Origin: Methylococcus sp. Mc7
GTDB taxonomy: Bacteria > Pseudomonadota > Gammaproteobacteria > Methylococcales > Methylococcaceae
Assembly (NCBI RefSeq): GCF_019285515.1
Contig: NZ_CP079095.1
Location: forward strand, 2,388,501-2,452,500
Direction: 5' to 3'
DNA: 64,000 bases
Shown: positions 17,145 to 25,962 of the stretch, piece after piece
How the letters are laid out: each line of letters begins with the position of its first letter
Numbering within the stretch: position 1 is the first letter of the stretch
Made by a program: the position numbers and the translations under genes
Notes under the pieces: model-generated
Databases searched by the model: none
What the model saw: only the letters and a program-made list of their open reading frames with translations
What the model was told of the DNA's origin: nothing

Positions 17145-18416
17145 TCAAGGCGACACCGTGACGTCGATCTGATCGCAGACCAATGCGGACTTCTTGTCCG
17201 GCTTCGCGCAGACCCGGAGTACGCCCTGCTCAGTCACGTGCTTCTTGGTGGGTTTCCACAGCGCTTGCCCCTTCTTGTTGGCGACGCTCCCCAATCGCTT
17301 GAACGTGGAGCCGCCATCCTTCGAAAAGTCGATGTTGACGAGCTTCTTGGCGGGGATGCCGGGGGCGGACCAGGCGATGGCCTGTTTCTCCTTCACCTTC
17401 CAGGCCGCGGGAGCGCCGAGTTTGATGAGCGCACCCGTCGGCCCCCCCGCCTGGACGGTGATGCTGACCTGAGTCTCGGCGCTGGCCTGACCGTCGCTGA
17501 CGGTGAGCTTAAAGACGTAGACGCCCGGCTCGGTCGGGGTGAAGGTGGCGATCGACCCTTTGGCCCCGGCCAAAGTCACTGGGGGTCCGGATATCTGGGT
17601 CCAGGCATAGGTCAGTTGGTCGTTTTCCGGATCGCTGCTGGCGGAGCCGTCGAGGGTGACCGGCGCATTGACAGCCGCCGTCCGGTCAGTGCCCGCATCG
17701 GCTATCGGCGGGCGGTTTTGGGGGCAGGCCTCCCCCGGTGCGGAATAGGTCAGCTGCCCGCCCTCCGTCAGCAACCATGTCCCGAGCTTGGTAGCTTTAC
17801 CCGCATCATCGGCGCCGGTGGGGTTGTTCACGAAGTAGAACTCCAGCTCCGCCCCGGGCTTACCCTGGGTGCTGCCCCTGACGGTTTGCCCGATGCTCGG
17901 CCCCCAGGTGCCCTTGCCGTGGTAGCCCGCATCACCCGGCCCGAATACGCCGGATAGGTTTTTAGCCTCCTGTCCCGGCGCGTTCGTGAAGGGGACGACG
18001 TTGAGCGCCCCGATGTAGACCTGGATTTTTTGCAGGGTGTTGTCGATGAAATTCCAGCCCGTGTTGAAGATCCCAGCCCCCTGGCCGGATGTCGCCACAT
18101 AACCCCAGGCCGTCACGTTGCCGAAATCCTTGGCCAGCGGATTGACCGCGGCGACGTTGTAGACCAAGCCGGGCTTGCCGGCGAATCCGGCGTAGTTCGG
18201 ATCCTGGCCAAGGTTGGTGTTGATGCAGCCCTGGTTATTCACGAATTGCACTATGGTCCGGCCCACGTCCTTGTAGTAGGACTTCTCGCCAGCCTCGTCG
18301 AAAACCGAGACGAACACTTCACCCGGTGCGCCGAACTTGCCGTCGTTTATCAGTGCGTGCGCCTGATAGCTCCCGGCCAGGAAAGTACCGAGAAAAATCG
18401 CTTGCAGTTTCTTCAT
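17145..18416 (-). CDS. Exported PKD-domain protein, paralogue 2
   Basis: The 423-residue protein has a signal peptide (QAIFLGTFLAGSYQAHA), an N-terminal domain of about 215 residues (INDGKFGAPGEVFVSVFDE, IQKIQVYIGALNV, GVFGPGDAGYHGKGTWGP), a PKD-like beta-sandwich at about 225-320 (NRPPIADAGTDRTAAVNAPVTL, in part; GVYVFKLTVSDG), and a C-terminal domain of about 100 residues with a Trp- and Lys-rich stretch (LWKPTKKHVTEQGVLRVC). It is paralogous to 31495-32787. The N-terminal domain resembles short extracellular proteins with C-terminal sorting regions, but no sorting signal is visible. It is 93 bases from the binding-like gene and probably co-transcribed. The function is unknown; a cell-surface role is inferred. 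Confidence 0.8.
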   Translation of the reverse strand: MKKLQAIFLGTFLAGSYQAHALINDGKFGAPGEVFVSVFDEAGEKSYYKDVGRTIVQFVNNQGCINTNLGQDPNYAGFAGKPGLVYNVAAVNPLAKDFGNVTAWGYVATSGQGAGIFNTGWNFIDNTLQKIQVYIGALNVVPFTNAPGQEAKNLSGVFGPGDAGYHGKGTWGPSIGQTVRGSTQGKPGAELEFYFVNNPTGADDAGKATKLGTWLLTEGGQLTYSAPGEACPQNRPPIADAGTDRTAAVNAPVTLDGSASSDPENDQLTYAWTQISGPPVTLAGAKGSIATFTPTEPGVYVFKLTVSDGQASAETQVSITVQAGGPTGALIKLGAPAAWKVKEKQAIAWSAPGIPAKKLVNIDFSKDGGSTFKRLGSVANKKGQALWKPTKKHVTEQGVLRVCAKPDKKSALVCDQIDVTVSP

Positions 18417-18574
18417 AGTGGTATTGTTCTCGAAAGTGGAGAAATCGTTGTTTCGCCGCGCCCGTTATCAGGAGCGCGCTGCGATCGCGCCTTACCCCGG
18501 ACGAATCGTCCAGGCTTAGCAAGGCGGGGAGTGAGGCGGGCGGTGGCCCCGGTTTTTTGGAAGGTGTTTTGCCG

Positions 18575-18692
18575 ACTCGAGCTTGCGCGCACGCGCTTCC
18601 ACGCGGTCGTGGTGGGTTTTGGCGTTCAGAGTCGGAGCGTTGAGGCTTGTCGATGTCGTCATTGCAAGCCTCGGGGCTTTTTTCTCGTGCAT
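18575..18692 (-). pseudogene. Truncated porin gene copy (first 40 codons)
   Basis: From ATG 18692 this encodes MHEKKAPRLAMTTSTSLN then LNAKTHHDRVEARARKLES, matching the intact porin start ([39 protein letters not shown]). Similarity stops near 18575, after which the sequence runs into the upstream region of the PKD gene. The 413-base gap between 18416 and 18830 holds only this fragment and its leader, which repeats the leader of the intact porin. Confidence 0.85.
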
Positions 18693-18829
18693 GGGAAGTC
18701 TCTCCGTTCGTCGGTTCGGAGAACTTCCGGTGTTCCGGTCAGTTCCGTAGCGAATTCAGGTTTTAGTTATACTGATACGCCTCCGGAAGGCCGGTTGGCT
18801 TGGCGATCGGCGGAACGTCCGCGGTTCGT

Positions 18830-19015
18830 TCAGGTTGCGGATTGGGGACGGAATTTTTCCCGCCTTTCGATTTGCACGATGCGTCCTTCATGCACGGTGA
18901 TCTCGACGGAGCCGAAGCGGATGCCACTCAGCGCCTCGATGATCCGGGCGGCCTGAGCCTCCGGCGTTGCGGGCGCCGGTTCGGACGGCGGTGTTTTCTG
19001 CGAATGCTGCGTCAT
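18830..19015 (-). CDS. DUF2292 / YezD-family small protein
   Basis: The 61-residue protein has the family core ALSGIRFGSVEITVHEGRIV followed by QIERREKFR, preceded by a Pro-rich N-terminus. AAGGGGGA lies at good distance before ATG 19015. Family members are small, predicted cytoplasmic proteins often encoded near sulfate or sulfonate uptake genes; here the frameshifted sister copy sits beside the porin and sulfate genes. Function is unknown. It is probably the functional one of the two copies. Confidence 0.8.
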   Translation of the reverse strand: MTQHSQKTPPSEPAPATPEAQAARIIEALSGIRFGSVEITVHEGRIVQIERREKFRPQSAT

Positions 19016-19176
19016 GGTGGAATCCCCCTTGCTCGTATAGGCGCAAACGCTTGTTGCTCAGTTGGCACAAGTGTACGTATGCCAAACTATGACGAGAAAG
19101 AATAAAAAGAAATAGATATATTCCTATAAGTTTTCATGGCTGCCGTTCTTCCGATTCCCGTTCGATTCGCCCTTCA

Positions 19177-20199
19177 ATGCCTTTCCTGTCCTCGATAGGC
19201 GGTTTCTTAGGCGTATTCGCCCTGTCTTTGGGTCTTACCGGCGCCGTTCGGCGTTATGCGCGGCGGCGCCTGCTGGACGTTCCCAACGCCCGCAGCTCCC
19301 ACCGGGTGCCGACGCCGCGGGGCGGCGGTCTTGCCATCGTGGTAGCGCTATTGGCGGGGGAGGTCTACTGGCGCTTCGTCGTCGGCGACTTCGCCGTCAG
19401 CTCCGCCATCCTGGCCGGCGGCATGCTGGTCGCGGCGGTGGGGTTCTGGGATGACCATGGCCATCTGTCCGCCCGCTGGCGTCTGTTGGCCCATCTGGCG
19501 GCGGCAGCCTTGGCGGTGGCGAGCCTGCCGGGCGACATGCCTTTACGGCTGGGTCCGGTATCGTTCGGTTCCGGAGCCTTCGCCGATTTCATCGGTGTGC
19601 TGGTCATCGCCTGGATGCTGAACCTTTTCAATTTCATGGACGGCATCGACGGTCTGGCCGGGCTGGAAGTGGTCAGCGTGGGGGCCGGTGCCTCCCTCCT
19701 GCTTTTGTTATCATTGCCGCCCGGCGTTTCTCCGCCTCTCGCGCCCGGACTGCTGGCCGCCGCTACCCTGGGCTTTCTGATGTGGAACTGGCCGCCGGCG
19801 AAGATTTTCATGGGCGATGTCGGCAGTGGCTTCGTGGGCTACCTGCTGGGCTGCGAGGCGATCGCGACGGCCAAGGCCGGGACGCTGAGCCTCGCCGTAT
19901 GGCTGATTCTGGCGGGGGCGTTCGTGGTGGACGCGAGCTTCACGCTGGTCCGCCGCATGACCGGTGGCCAGCGCTGGTACGAGGCGCATCGCTCCCATGC
20001 CTATCAGCACGCCGCGCGGCTGCTCGGTGGTCACGCGCCGGTCGATCGTCGCGTCCTGGCGATCAACCTGCTGTGGCTGCTGCCGATGGCCGGACTTGCG
20101 GCCCGGAATCCGGCCTGGGAACTGCCCTTGCTGATACTGGCTTATCTGCCGCTGCTCTATCTGGCGATCCGCCTGCGAGCCGGCCAACCCGAGCTTTAA
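19177..20199 (+). CDS. WecA/MraY-family undecaprenyl-phosphate sugar-1-phosphate transferase
   Basis: The 340-residue polytopic membrane protein has about 10 membrane segments. Family motifs are SSHRVPTPRGGGLAIV near the N-terminus, the catalytic-loop GFWDDHGHLSARWRLL, NLFNFMDGIDGLAG and IFMGDVGSGFVGYLLG, and the cytoplasmic RRMTGGQRWYEAHRSHAYQH near the C-terminus. It resembles WbpL/WecA, which load a first N-acetylated sugar phosphate on undecaprenyl phosphate for O-antigen or other surface glycans. The WbpM-like gene starts 4 bases after the stop, a pairing known from Pseudomonas B-band O-antigen loci. Confidence 0.9.
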   Translation: MPFLSSIGGFLGVFALSLGLTGAVRRYARRRLLDVPNARSSHRVPTPRGGGLAIVVALLAGEVYWRFVVGDFAVSSAILAGGMLVAAVGFWDDHGHLSARWRLLAHLAAAALAVASLPGDMPLRLGPVSFGSGAFADFIGVLVIAWMLNLFNFMDGIDGLAGLEVVSVGAGASLLLLLSLPPGVSPPLAPGLLAAATLGFLMWNWPPAKIFMGDVGSGFVGYLLGCEAIATAKAGTLSLAVWLILAGAFVVDASFTLVRRMTGGQRWYEAHRSHAYQHAARLLGGHAPVDRRVLAINLLWLLPMAGLAARNPAWELPLLILAYLPLLYLAIRLRAGQPEL

Positions 20200-20202
20200 T
20201 CC

Positions 20203-22050
20203 GTGATTCGAGCACACCTCGACAAGCTGCGTTCGCGCACCGTCATTTTCCTGCACGACCTGCTGATGGTGCCGCTGGCGTGGTTCGGCGCGTATTGGCT
20301 GCGTTTCAACCTGTCCGAAGTGCCGGAGCCGCACCTGAGCGTCGCCATCAAATGGCTGCCCCTCGTGGTCGTGATCCAGGGCGCGGTGTTCCGCCTGTTC
20401 GGCCTGTACCGGGGCATCTGGCGTTTCGCTTCCATGCCCGATCTCCTGCGGATCGCCAAGGCTTCGGCCAGCGGCATCGTCCTCATCGTCGCGGCCCTTT
20501 TCTTCCTGGAGCGGCTGGACGCGGTGCCCCGTTCGGTCATCCCGCTCTACACGCTGCTGCTGGTTCTGTTTCTGTCGACCCCGCGGGCCTTGTACCGGAT
20601 GTGGAAGGACCGCTCGGTACACCTGATGAATGGACGCCGCGCCCTGATCGTGGGAGCCGGCAAGGCCGGCGAAACCCTGGTGAGGGACCTGCTGCGAAGC
20701 AGCGAATCGGCCTTTGCGCCGGTGGCTTTCGTCGACGACGATCCGCACAAACGCGGCTGGGAAATCCATGGCGTGCGGGTGCGGGGCGCCTGCGACCGCA
20801 TCCCTTCGCTGGCCGAAAAACTGGACATCGAGGCCATCCTGATCGCGATGCCATCGGCCGGCGACCGGGAAATGCGCCGCGTCGTGGAGATCTGCGAGAC
20901 CACCGGCCTGCCGTTCCTGACTCTGCCGTCTGTGCGGGACATGTGGAGCGGGCGGCTGTCCGACGCCCTGCGGGACGTGTCCATCGAAGACCTGCTGGGG
21001 CGGGCGCCGGTGCGGCTGGATTCCGCCGAACTGGCCGGTTATCTCGACGGCAAGTGCATCATGGTGACGGGCGGAGGGGGCTCCATCGGGTCGGAACTGT
21101 GCAAGCAGATCGCGCGATTCTCGTTGGGGCGGCTCGTCGTCTTCGAACACAGCGAATTCAATCTCTATCGCATCGAGCTCGAACTGCGGCAAGCCTTTCC
21201 CGACATGGAGATTCACGCCGTACTGGGTGACGTTACCGATGCCGCCGCGGTGAGACGGGCGATCGACGCCCATGCACCGGCGGTCATCTTCCATGCCGCG
21301 GCTTACAAGCATGTGCCCTTGCTGCAGCAGCAGGTCCGGGAAGCCGTCTTCAACAACGTCATCGGCACCCGCACGGTGGCGGAAGCCGCCGTCGAGCACG
21401 GGGTCGGCGAATTCGTGCTGATCTCCACGGACAAGGCCGTCAATCCCACCAACGTGATGGGCGCCACCAAGCGCGCCGCCGAACTGGTGGTCCAGCGCTA
21501 CAACGGCGAGACGGCGACGCGGTTCATCACCGTTCGATTCGGCAACGTGCTCGGCTCCGCCGGCAGCGTCGTGCCGCTGTTCCGCGAGCAGATCCGCAAC
21601 GGTGGGCCGGTCACCGTGACGCATCCCGAGGTGACGCGGTTTTTCATGACCATTCCCGAAGCCTGCCAGCTCATCATGAAGGCGGCGGCGACCGGGCAGG
21701 GCGGGGAAGTGTTCGTGTTGGACATGGGAGAGCCCATCCGCATCGGCTACCTGGCCGAACAGATGATCCGCCTCAGCGGCAAGCGGCCCGGAGAGGACAT
21801 CGCCATCGAATACGTCGGCCTGCGGCCCGGCGAAAAAATGCACGAGGAGCTTTTTCTCGGCTCCGAAAAGCTCCAGCCGACCGGCTACGCCAAGCTGATG
21901 CTGGCCCAGGCGACCCCCTGCGACCGTTCCCTCGTCGCGGCCCGAATCGCCGCGATGGATGCGGCCTGCCGCAGTTTCGACCAGAACACGGTTTTCCGGG
22001 AGCTGTGCCATCTGGTACCGGAATACCGCGACGCGGGGACCCGAAGCTGA
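20203..22050 (+). CDS. WbpM/CapD-type membrane nucleotide-sugar 4,6-dehydratase
   Basis: The 615-residue protein has four N-terminal membrane helices, then a first Rossmann-like domain ([16 protein letters not shown], near residue 150) and a second SDR-type domain with NAD(P) loop [14 protein letters not shown] (about 285-298), the segment [20 protein letters not shown] that carries the Met-Lys active site of this subfamily, and [20 protein letters not shown]. Such enzymes convert UDP-GlcNAc to the 4-keto-6-deoxy sugar for surface polysaccharide. The GTG start at 20203 directly follows the upstream stop. It ends 77 bases before rplM. Confidence 0.92.
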   Translation: MIRAHLDKLRSRTVIFLHDLLMVPLAWFGAYWLRFNLSEVPEPHLSVAIKWLPLVVVIQGAVFRLFGLYRGIWRFASMPDLLRIAKASASGIVLIVAALFFLERLDAVPRSVIPLYTLLLVLFLSTPRALYRMWKDRSVHLMNGRRALIVGAGKAGETLVRDLLRSSESAFAPVAFVDDDPHKRGWEIHGVRVRGACDRIPSLAEKLDIEAILIAMPSAGDREMRRVVEICETTGLPFLTLPSVRDMWSGRLSDALRDVSIEDLLGRAPVRLDSAELAGYLDGKCIMVTGGGGSIGSELCKQIARFSLGRLVVFEHSEFNLYRIELELRQAFPDMEIHAVLGDVTDAAAVRRAIDAHAPAVIFHAAAYKHVPLLQQQVREAVFNNVIGTRTVAEAAVEHGVGEFVLISTDKAVNPTNVMGATKRAAELVVQRYNGETATRFITVRFGNVLGSAGSVVPLFREQIRNGGPVTVTHPEVTRFFMTIPEACQLIMKAAATGQGGEVFVLDMGEPIRIGYLAEQMIRLSGKRPGEDIAIEYVGLRPGEKMHEELFLGSEKLQPTGYAKLMLAQATPCDRSLVAARIAAMDAACRSFDQNTVFRELCHLVPEYRDAGTRS

Positions 22051-22057
22051 AATGCGC

Positions 22058-22086
22058 TTGTATTCCGTCGGCCGTTTCGGTAGACT
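22058..22086 (+). promoter_or_regulatory. Likely promoter of rplM-rpsI
   Basis: TTGTAT at 22058-22063 and TAGACT at 22081-22086 are separated by 17 bases and lie 41 bases before the rplM start. They match sigma-70 boxes at 3 and 4 of 6 positions. Confidence 0.5.
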
Positions 22087-22127
22087 TCCGCGCTTTGAAT
22101 TGGGACGCCAGAACGGAGCGTACAAGA

Positions 22128-22556
22128 ATGAAAACCTTTAGCGCAAAGCCGGCTGAGGTTAAACGCGACTGGTATGTCGTCGATGCCGAAGGCAAGACGC
22201 TGGGTCGTCTGAGCACGGAAATCGCACGCCGCCTGCGTGGCAAGCACAAGCCCGAGTATACGCCGCACGTCGATACCGGCGACTACATCGTCGTCGTCAA
22301 CGCCGAGAAAGTGCGCGTGACCGGCAACAAGGAACAGGATAAGATTTACTACAAGCACACCGGCTACATCGGCAACATGAAGTCGATCAGCCTGGGCAAA
22401 CTGCGTGATCGCCGTCCCGAGCTCATCATCGAAACCGCGGTGAAGGGCATGCTGCCGAAGAACCCGCTGGGCCGGGCCATGTTCCGCAAGCTCAAGGTCT
22501 ACGCTGGGCCAAGCCACCAGCACCAGGCGCAGCAACCGAAACCTCTCGAAATCTAA
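22128..22556 (+). CDS. rplM: 50S ribosomal protein L13
   Basis: The 142-residue protein is full length. Typical L13 segments are [54 protein letters not shown] and the C-terminal [19 protein letters not shown] 22128 was chosen over an earlier in-frame start because it matches the family start. It is followed at 16 bases by rpsI, the standard arrangement. Confidence 0.98.
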   Translation: MKTFSAKPAEVKRDWYVVDAEGKTLGRLSTEIARRLRGKHKPEYTPHVDTGDYIVVVNAEKVRVTGNKEQDKIYYKHTGYIGNMKSISLGKLRDRRPELIIETAVKGMLPKNPLGRAMFRKLKVYAGPSHQHQAQQPKPLEI

Positions 22557-22572
22557 CGAATAAGTCAGGCAC

Positions 22573-22965
22573 ATGGCACAGACGCAGTACTACGGCACGG
22601 GCCGCCGCAAGAGCGCGATCGCCCGCGTCTACACCCGGACCGGCACCGGCCAGATCCGCATCAACGACAAATCGCTGGAAGAGTATTTCGGCCGTAAGAC
22701 CGACCGCATGATCGTCATGCAGGCGCTGGAAGCGGTCGAAATGACCGACAAGCTCGACGTCAACGTCAAAGTCGTCGGTGGTGGACCTTCCGGTCAGGCG
22801 GGCGCCATCCGCCATGGCCTGTCCCGCGCTCTCATCGAACTGGACGAAACCATGCGTCCGGCACTGCGCAAGGCCGGCTACGTGACCCGTGATGCCCGCG
22901 AGGTCGAACGTAAGAAGGTCGGCCTGCACAAGGCACGTCGCCGCCCGCAGTACTCCAAGCGTTAA
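22573..22965 (+). CDS. rpsI: 30S ribosomal protein S9
   Basis: The 130-residue protein begins [15 protein letters not shown] and ends RRPQYSKR, the canonical S9 termini; the central [20 protein letters not shown] is also diagnostic. The C-terminal Lys-Arg tail contacts P-site tRNA in known ribosomes. It is co-transcribed with rplM and probably reads into the tRNA gene. Confidence 0.98.
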   Translation: MAQTQYYGTGRRKSAIARVYTRTGTGQIRINDKSLEEYFGRKTDRMIVMQALEAVEMTDKLDVNVKVVGGGPSGQAGAIRHGLSRALIELDETMRPALRKAGYVTRDAREVERKKVGLHKARRRPQYSKR

Positions 22966-22976
22966 CCGAGTTCTGC

Positions 22977-23050
22977 TGGGGGATCGTCTAGCGGTAGGAC
23001 AGCGGACTCTGACTCCGCCAACCGTGGTTCGAATCCACGTCCCCCAGCCA
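22977..23050 (+). tRNA. tRNA-Gln (anticodon CTG)
   Basis: The 74-base gene includes the encoded CCA. The acceptor stem TGGGGGA pairs with TCCCCCA, the anticodon stem GCGGA/TCCGC holds the loop ctCTGac with anticodon at 23009-23011, and the T-loop GTTCGAAT is present. It lies 11 bases after rpsI and is followed by a terminator. Confidence 0.97.
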
Positions 23051-23058
23051 ATGAAATC

Positions 23059-23090
23059 AAGGCCTCCAGCGATGGGGGCCTTTTTCTTTT
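23059..23090 (+). terminator. Intrinsic terminator after tRNA-Gln
   Basis: A GC-rich stem AGGCCTCC/GGGGGCCT with loop AGCGAT is followed by TTTTTCTTTT. This is a clear rho-independent terminator for the rplM-rpsI-tRNA unit. Confidence 0.9.
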
Positions 23091-23227
23091 CCGGGCGTGG
23101 CACACCGGCGGCACAGTTGACCGCAGCGCCGATTCCATGCGGACGGGTTGCCGCATTTGGCCGGGCGCTGGATGTCGGTCGGCGTCTCCCCGGCGTAATG
23201 CTCGATTCAGCTTCGCCGCTCTCCGAG

Positions 23228-23410
23228 TCAGGGCTTGCCCGCCGTCCTCGGAAAGTCCATCACCTCGGACACGACTTCTTCATGGCGTCCGATCCACGGA
23301 TGACCGCCGTCCGGGTAGCCGACGAAACGGGCGTGGGGAACATGCGCCGCCGTATAGCGGGCACTGTCGAGGGTTCCGAACAAGTCGTCCCGTGTGCCGA
23401 TCACCGTTGC
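23228..23410 (-). pseudogene. C-terminal fragment of an alpha/beta hydrolase
   Basis: The last 60 codons read IGTRDDLFGTLDSARYTAAH, RFVGYPDGGHPWIGRH and EEVVSEVMDF, the typical final strand-Asp-His region of alpha/beta hydrolases (the GGH His of the triad is present). The nucleophile elbow and everything before are missing; upstream lies the unrelated lipoprotein gene, whose 3' end overlaps the fragment. It is interpreted as a deletion remnant. Confidence 0.65.
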
Positions 23411-23901
23411 GAACGAGTGGTCTCGACATCGTTGAGCACGCGTCCGTCCACGCCGCTGATGCTTACGGCCGGATGTACATCCTTCGGCAAGTGTACGGTC
23501 GATCCGACTCCGGAGAGCCAAACGGATTGCACCGAGGTTCCTCCCGAAACGGCAATTTCATGGCGGATGCCGCTGACCCGCAGCATCCTGACGGCATTGC
23601 CTGTGGGAACCCGAACGGTCTGACCCTCCCCTGACACCTCCAGATCGAAACAACCGGGGTGCGATACGGAGACGTCTTGGCCGATTCCGGATATCTTGAC
23701 CGCCTCGACGCCTTCGAGTCCGAGCGAACCGGCGACGAAGGACGGATCGGCGCATCCCGGCAATACGAACGTCAACGCCGTCGCTACGATGATGTCCAGG
23801 GGGGGCTTTCCGGCTGAGGGTAGCGAAGCTCGTCCGCTGGTATGCCAAGGGCGTGCGGAAATGGGGCGGGTCGATGAACTTGCGCAGGCGGGTGGTTTCA
23901 T
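23401..23901 (-). CDS. Putative DUF3060-like lipoprotein, possibly frameshifted at a C7 tract
   Basis: The mature part consists of repeated short beta segments (VKISGIGQDVSV, LEVSGEGQTVRV, LRVSGIRHEIAV, VWLSGVGSTVHL, VSISGVDGRVL), like DUF3060-type right-handed beta proteins. The hydrophobic stretch LDIIVATALTFVLPGC is a lipoprotein signal with a lipobox. The 35 residues before it do not look like a signal-peptide n-region. In the next frame an ATG at 23848 gives MAYQRTSFATLSRKA, which would join the lipoprotein signal if the seven-C run at 23799-23805 had six C. Either a sequencing slip or a slippery tract is possible. Function is unknown. Confidence 0.6.
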   Translation of the reverse strand: MKPPACASSSTRPISARPWHTSGRASLPSAGKPPLDIIVATALTFVLPGCADPSFVAGSLGLEGVEAVKISGIGQDVSVSHPGCFDLEVSGEGQTVRVPTGNAVRMLRVSGIRHEIAVSGGTSVQSVWLSGVGSTVHLPKDVHPAVSISGVDGRVLNDVETTRSQR

Positions 23902-23926
23902 AGCGTCTCTCCCAGTTCCTTCGTTG

Positions 23927-25072
23927 CTAAAACAGGGGGCTGGGAATATCGCCCCAGCGCACGTGGGTCGGAGGCTTTTCGACCGCGGTGACGCGCCTGG
24001 CTTCGATGTCGACTCTCACCAGGATCAACGGATCGATACCATAAGCCGAACGTACAATGGCTTTCCCGACCGATTCGGGCAGGTGAGTGCGCGCCCGGCT
24101 GAAGAGCAGCTTGTACCGCCGCCGGTCGAAATCCGCCGGCGTGTCATGTCCGCCGTGCTCCGATCCTGTTTCCATGGGCAGGTCGGCCAAGTGCCAGTCC
24201 TCGGGCAACACATGGACCAGCAGAGGGTTTGTGCCGGCGTCCGCCAGGAGTTGCCGGACGCGGCCGTCCTCGACCGCCGCGCGGTAGGCCGCCAACAGTT
24301 CGCCGTCGAGCGGAGCGGGCGACAGCACGGCCGTGTGTTTGTCGTAATGCGCGCTGAGCTGGGACAGCGTGTATTCCCTCAGACCGACGGCAACCACCAC
24401 GGAAACGACGACGGCGATCATGGTAAGCCCTGCCTGCGATCGGACCCGCCAAGGACTTCCAGGCACCGCGGCTTCCTTGGCCGGTTCTGTTCCGGCTGAC
24501 GCCAGCGGCCAGGTGATCCGGGTACGGGTTCGGTAATCCCGGTACGAATCGCCGAAGCGCTGCTCGCAACGCCGCTCCTCCGCGGCGGCGAGGAATCGAT
24601 ACAGGAACAACATCAAGACGTACGCGATCAATGCCAGGAATCGAGGCCACAGCAGCAGGGCACCCAGGCCGAGCAGCGCCAGGCCGCAGTACTGGGGATG
24701 GCGGCTGAGGCGATACAAGCCGGTCGTGACCGGGCCCAGGCGGCGGAATTTGCTCCAGTAGAGCTGAGCCGCCGCGATGAGGAACCATGCCGCGCCGACC
24801 AGCACGCAGAATCCCCCGATGCAGGGCAGCGCATTGAGGACGGCACTTCGGGTCGTCGAAATATGGGGCAGGAAGAACTGCGTGAGCCAGGCCGTGACCG
24901 CCCAACGATCGAGCAGGTTCAGGGCGGGTCCGTACAGTGCATAGAAATAGCCGGCGGCCGGGCTGATCATGAACAGGATTTCCAGGCCGATGGCCAGATA
25001 GAACAGCCAGCCTGCCGGGACCAGCCGGTTTGCATGATCGCCCGACGGGTCGAATAGGGGCATCGCGGTCAT
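23927..25072 (-). CDS. Isoprenylcysteine-methyltransferase-like membrane protein with soluble C-terminal half
   Basis: The 381-residue protein has an N-terminal half with about five membrane helices and the ICMT/PEMT-type motif GLYRLSRHPQYCGLALLG followed by LYRFLAAAEERRCEQRFGDSY and YRTRTR, the AdoMet-binding region of membrane methyltransferases. After residue about 215 another membrane helix leads to a soluble domain of about 150 residues of unknown type. The fusion is unusual compared with the 150-220 residue stand-alone family. It is divergently oriented to the two-component genes across a 170-base intergenic region, which may be a shared control region. The substrate is unknown. Confidence 0.7.
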   Translation of the reverse strand: MTAMPLFDPSGDHANRLVPAGWLFYLAIGLEILFMISPAAGYFYALYGPALNLLDRWAVTAWLTQFFLPHISTTRSAVLNALPCIGGFCVLVGAAWFLIAAAQLYWSKFRRLGPVTTGLYRLSRHPQYCGLALLGLGALLLWPRFLALIAYVLMLFLYRFLAAAEERRCEQRFGDSYRDYRTRTRITWPLASAGTEPAKEAAVPGSPWRVRSQAGLTMIAVVVSVVVAVGLREYTLSQLSAHYDKHTAVLSPAPLDGELLAAYRAAVEDGRVRQLLADAGTNPLLVHVLPEDWHLADLPMETGSEHGGHDTPADFDRRRYKLLFSRARTHLPESVGKAIVRSAYGIDPLILVRVDIEARRVTAVEKPPTHVRWGDIPSPLF

Positions 25073-25242
25073 GGTTTTGTCTTTTTTTCGTTGTCGATGT
25101 GGCGGATGGTCGTCCTCGCGGGTAACGGAACGATTTCACCGCGGACCGGTTTTGGTAACGCACGGTTTCCCTATTCGCCTTTGCAATCGTCCGTTACAAA
25201 ACTCACCCTTAAGCAGGGCGGACTATTCGGCATAATGCCGTC

Positions 25243-25962
25243 ATGGCGCGATCTCCCCACATCCTCATCGTCGATGACGACCGCGAACTCCGGCAACTCC
25301 TGACCGGGTTCCTGGGCCGGCACGGCTTTCGGGTGGATGCGGCCGTGGATGGCAAAGGCATGGCCAAATTGCTGGAAACGGGACGTTTCGACCTCGTCGT
25401 CCTCGATGTGATGCTGCCCGGCGAGGACGGCCTTGCGCTGTGCCGGAGCCTGCGGGCGGTTTCGAGTCTTCCGGTCATCATGCTGACGGCGCTGGCCGAT
25501 GAGACCGACCGCATCGTGGGTCTGGAGATGGGCGCCGACGACTACGTCGTGAAGCCCTTCAACCCGCGCGAACTGTTGGCCCGCATCAAGGCGGTGTTGC
25601 GCCGCACCGGCAGCGTCCCGAACAGCCGGGAGGGGACGGGGGCGATCTTGGTGTTCGACGGCTGGCGGCTCGATCTCGCCAAGCGCGAACTGCATTCTCC
25701 CGAAGGCGTGCTGATGCCGCTGACCGGCGGCGAATTCGACCTCCTGGCCGCTTTCGCGCAGCACGCCCAGCGTGTCCTGAACCGCGATCAGTTGCTGGAC
25801 TTGACCCGGGGACGCGCGGCCTCCGCCTACGACCGCAGCGTGGATGTCCAACTGAGCCGACTGCGGCGCAAGATCGAAGCCGATCCCGGCGATCCGGTGC
25901 TGATCAAGACCGTGCGCGGCGGCGGCTATCTGTTCACGCCTCGCGTAGAGCGCGAGCGGTGA
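25243..25962 (+). CDS. OmpR-family response regulator
   Basis: The 239-residue protein has a receiver domain (acidic pocket VDDDRE, phospho-acceptor Asp in VVLDVMLPGEDG near residue 55, MLTA Thr, VKPF Lys) and a winged-helix DNA-binding domain (LTGGEFDLLAAF, SVDVQLSRLRRKIE, IKTVRGGGYLF). The gene overlaps the kinase start by 4 bases (GTGA). The target is unknown; the divergent methyltransferase-like gene is the nearest candidate. Confidence 0.95.
   Translation: MARSPHILIVDDDRELRQLLTGFLGRHGFRVDAAVDGKGMAKLLETGRFDLVVLDVMLPGEDGLALCRSLRAVSSLPVIMLTALADETDRIVGLEMGADDYVVKPFNPRELLARIKAVLRRTGSVPNSREGTGAILVFDGWRLDLAKRELHSPEGVLMPLTGGEFDLLAAFAQHAQRVLNRDQLLDLTRGRAASAYDRSVDVQLSRLRRKIEADPGDPVLIKTVRGGGYLFTPRVERER

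Larger units (their letters stand above)
18575..19134. repeat. Duplicated segment, copy B (porin 5' end to DUF2292)
   Basis: This is the counterpart of 14454-14985. In this copy the porin is reduced to its first codons, whereas the DUF2292 gene and the following glycosyltransferase gene are intact, which is the opposite decay pattern to copy A. Confidence 0.88.

Noticed and set aside
18417-18574. Riboswitch or structured leader ahead of the PKD gene copy
   Set aside because: Short complementary stretches exist but no known riboswitch core is seen, and the leader is not conserved with the other PKD gene copy.
19711-22125. Open frame of 804 codons on the minus strand
   Set aside because: It is antisense to two well-recognised genes (glycosyltransferase and WbpM-like dehydratase); the translation is rich in Gln, His, Arg and Gly without a fold pattern.
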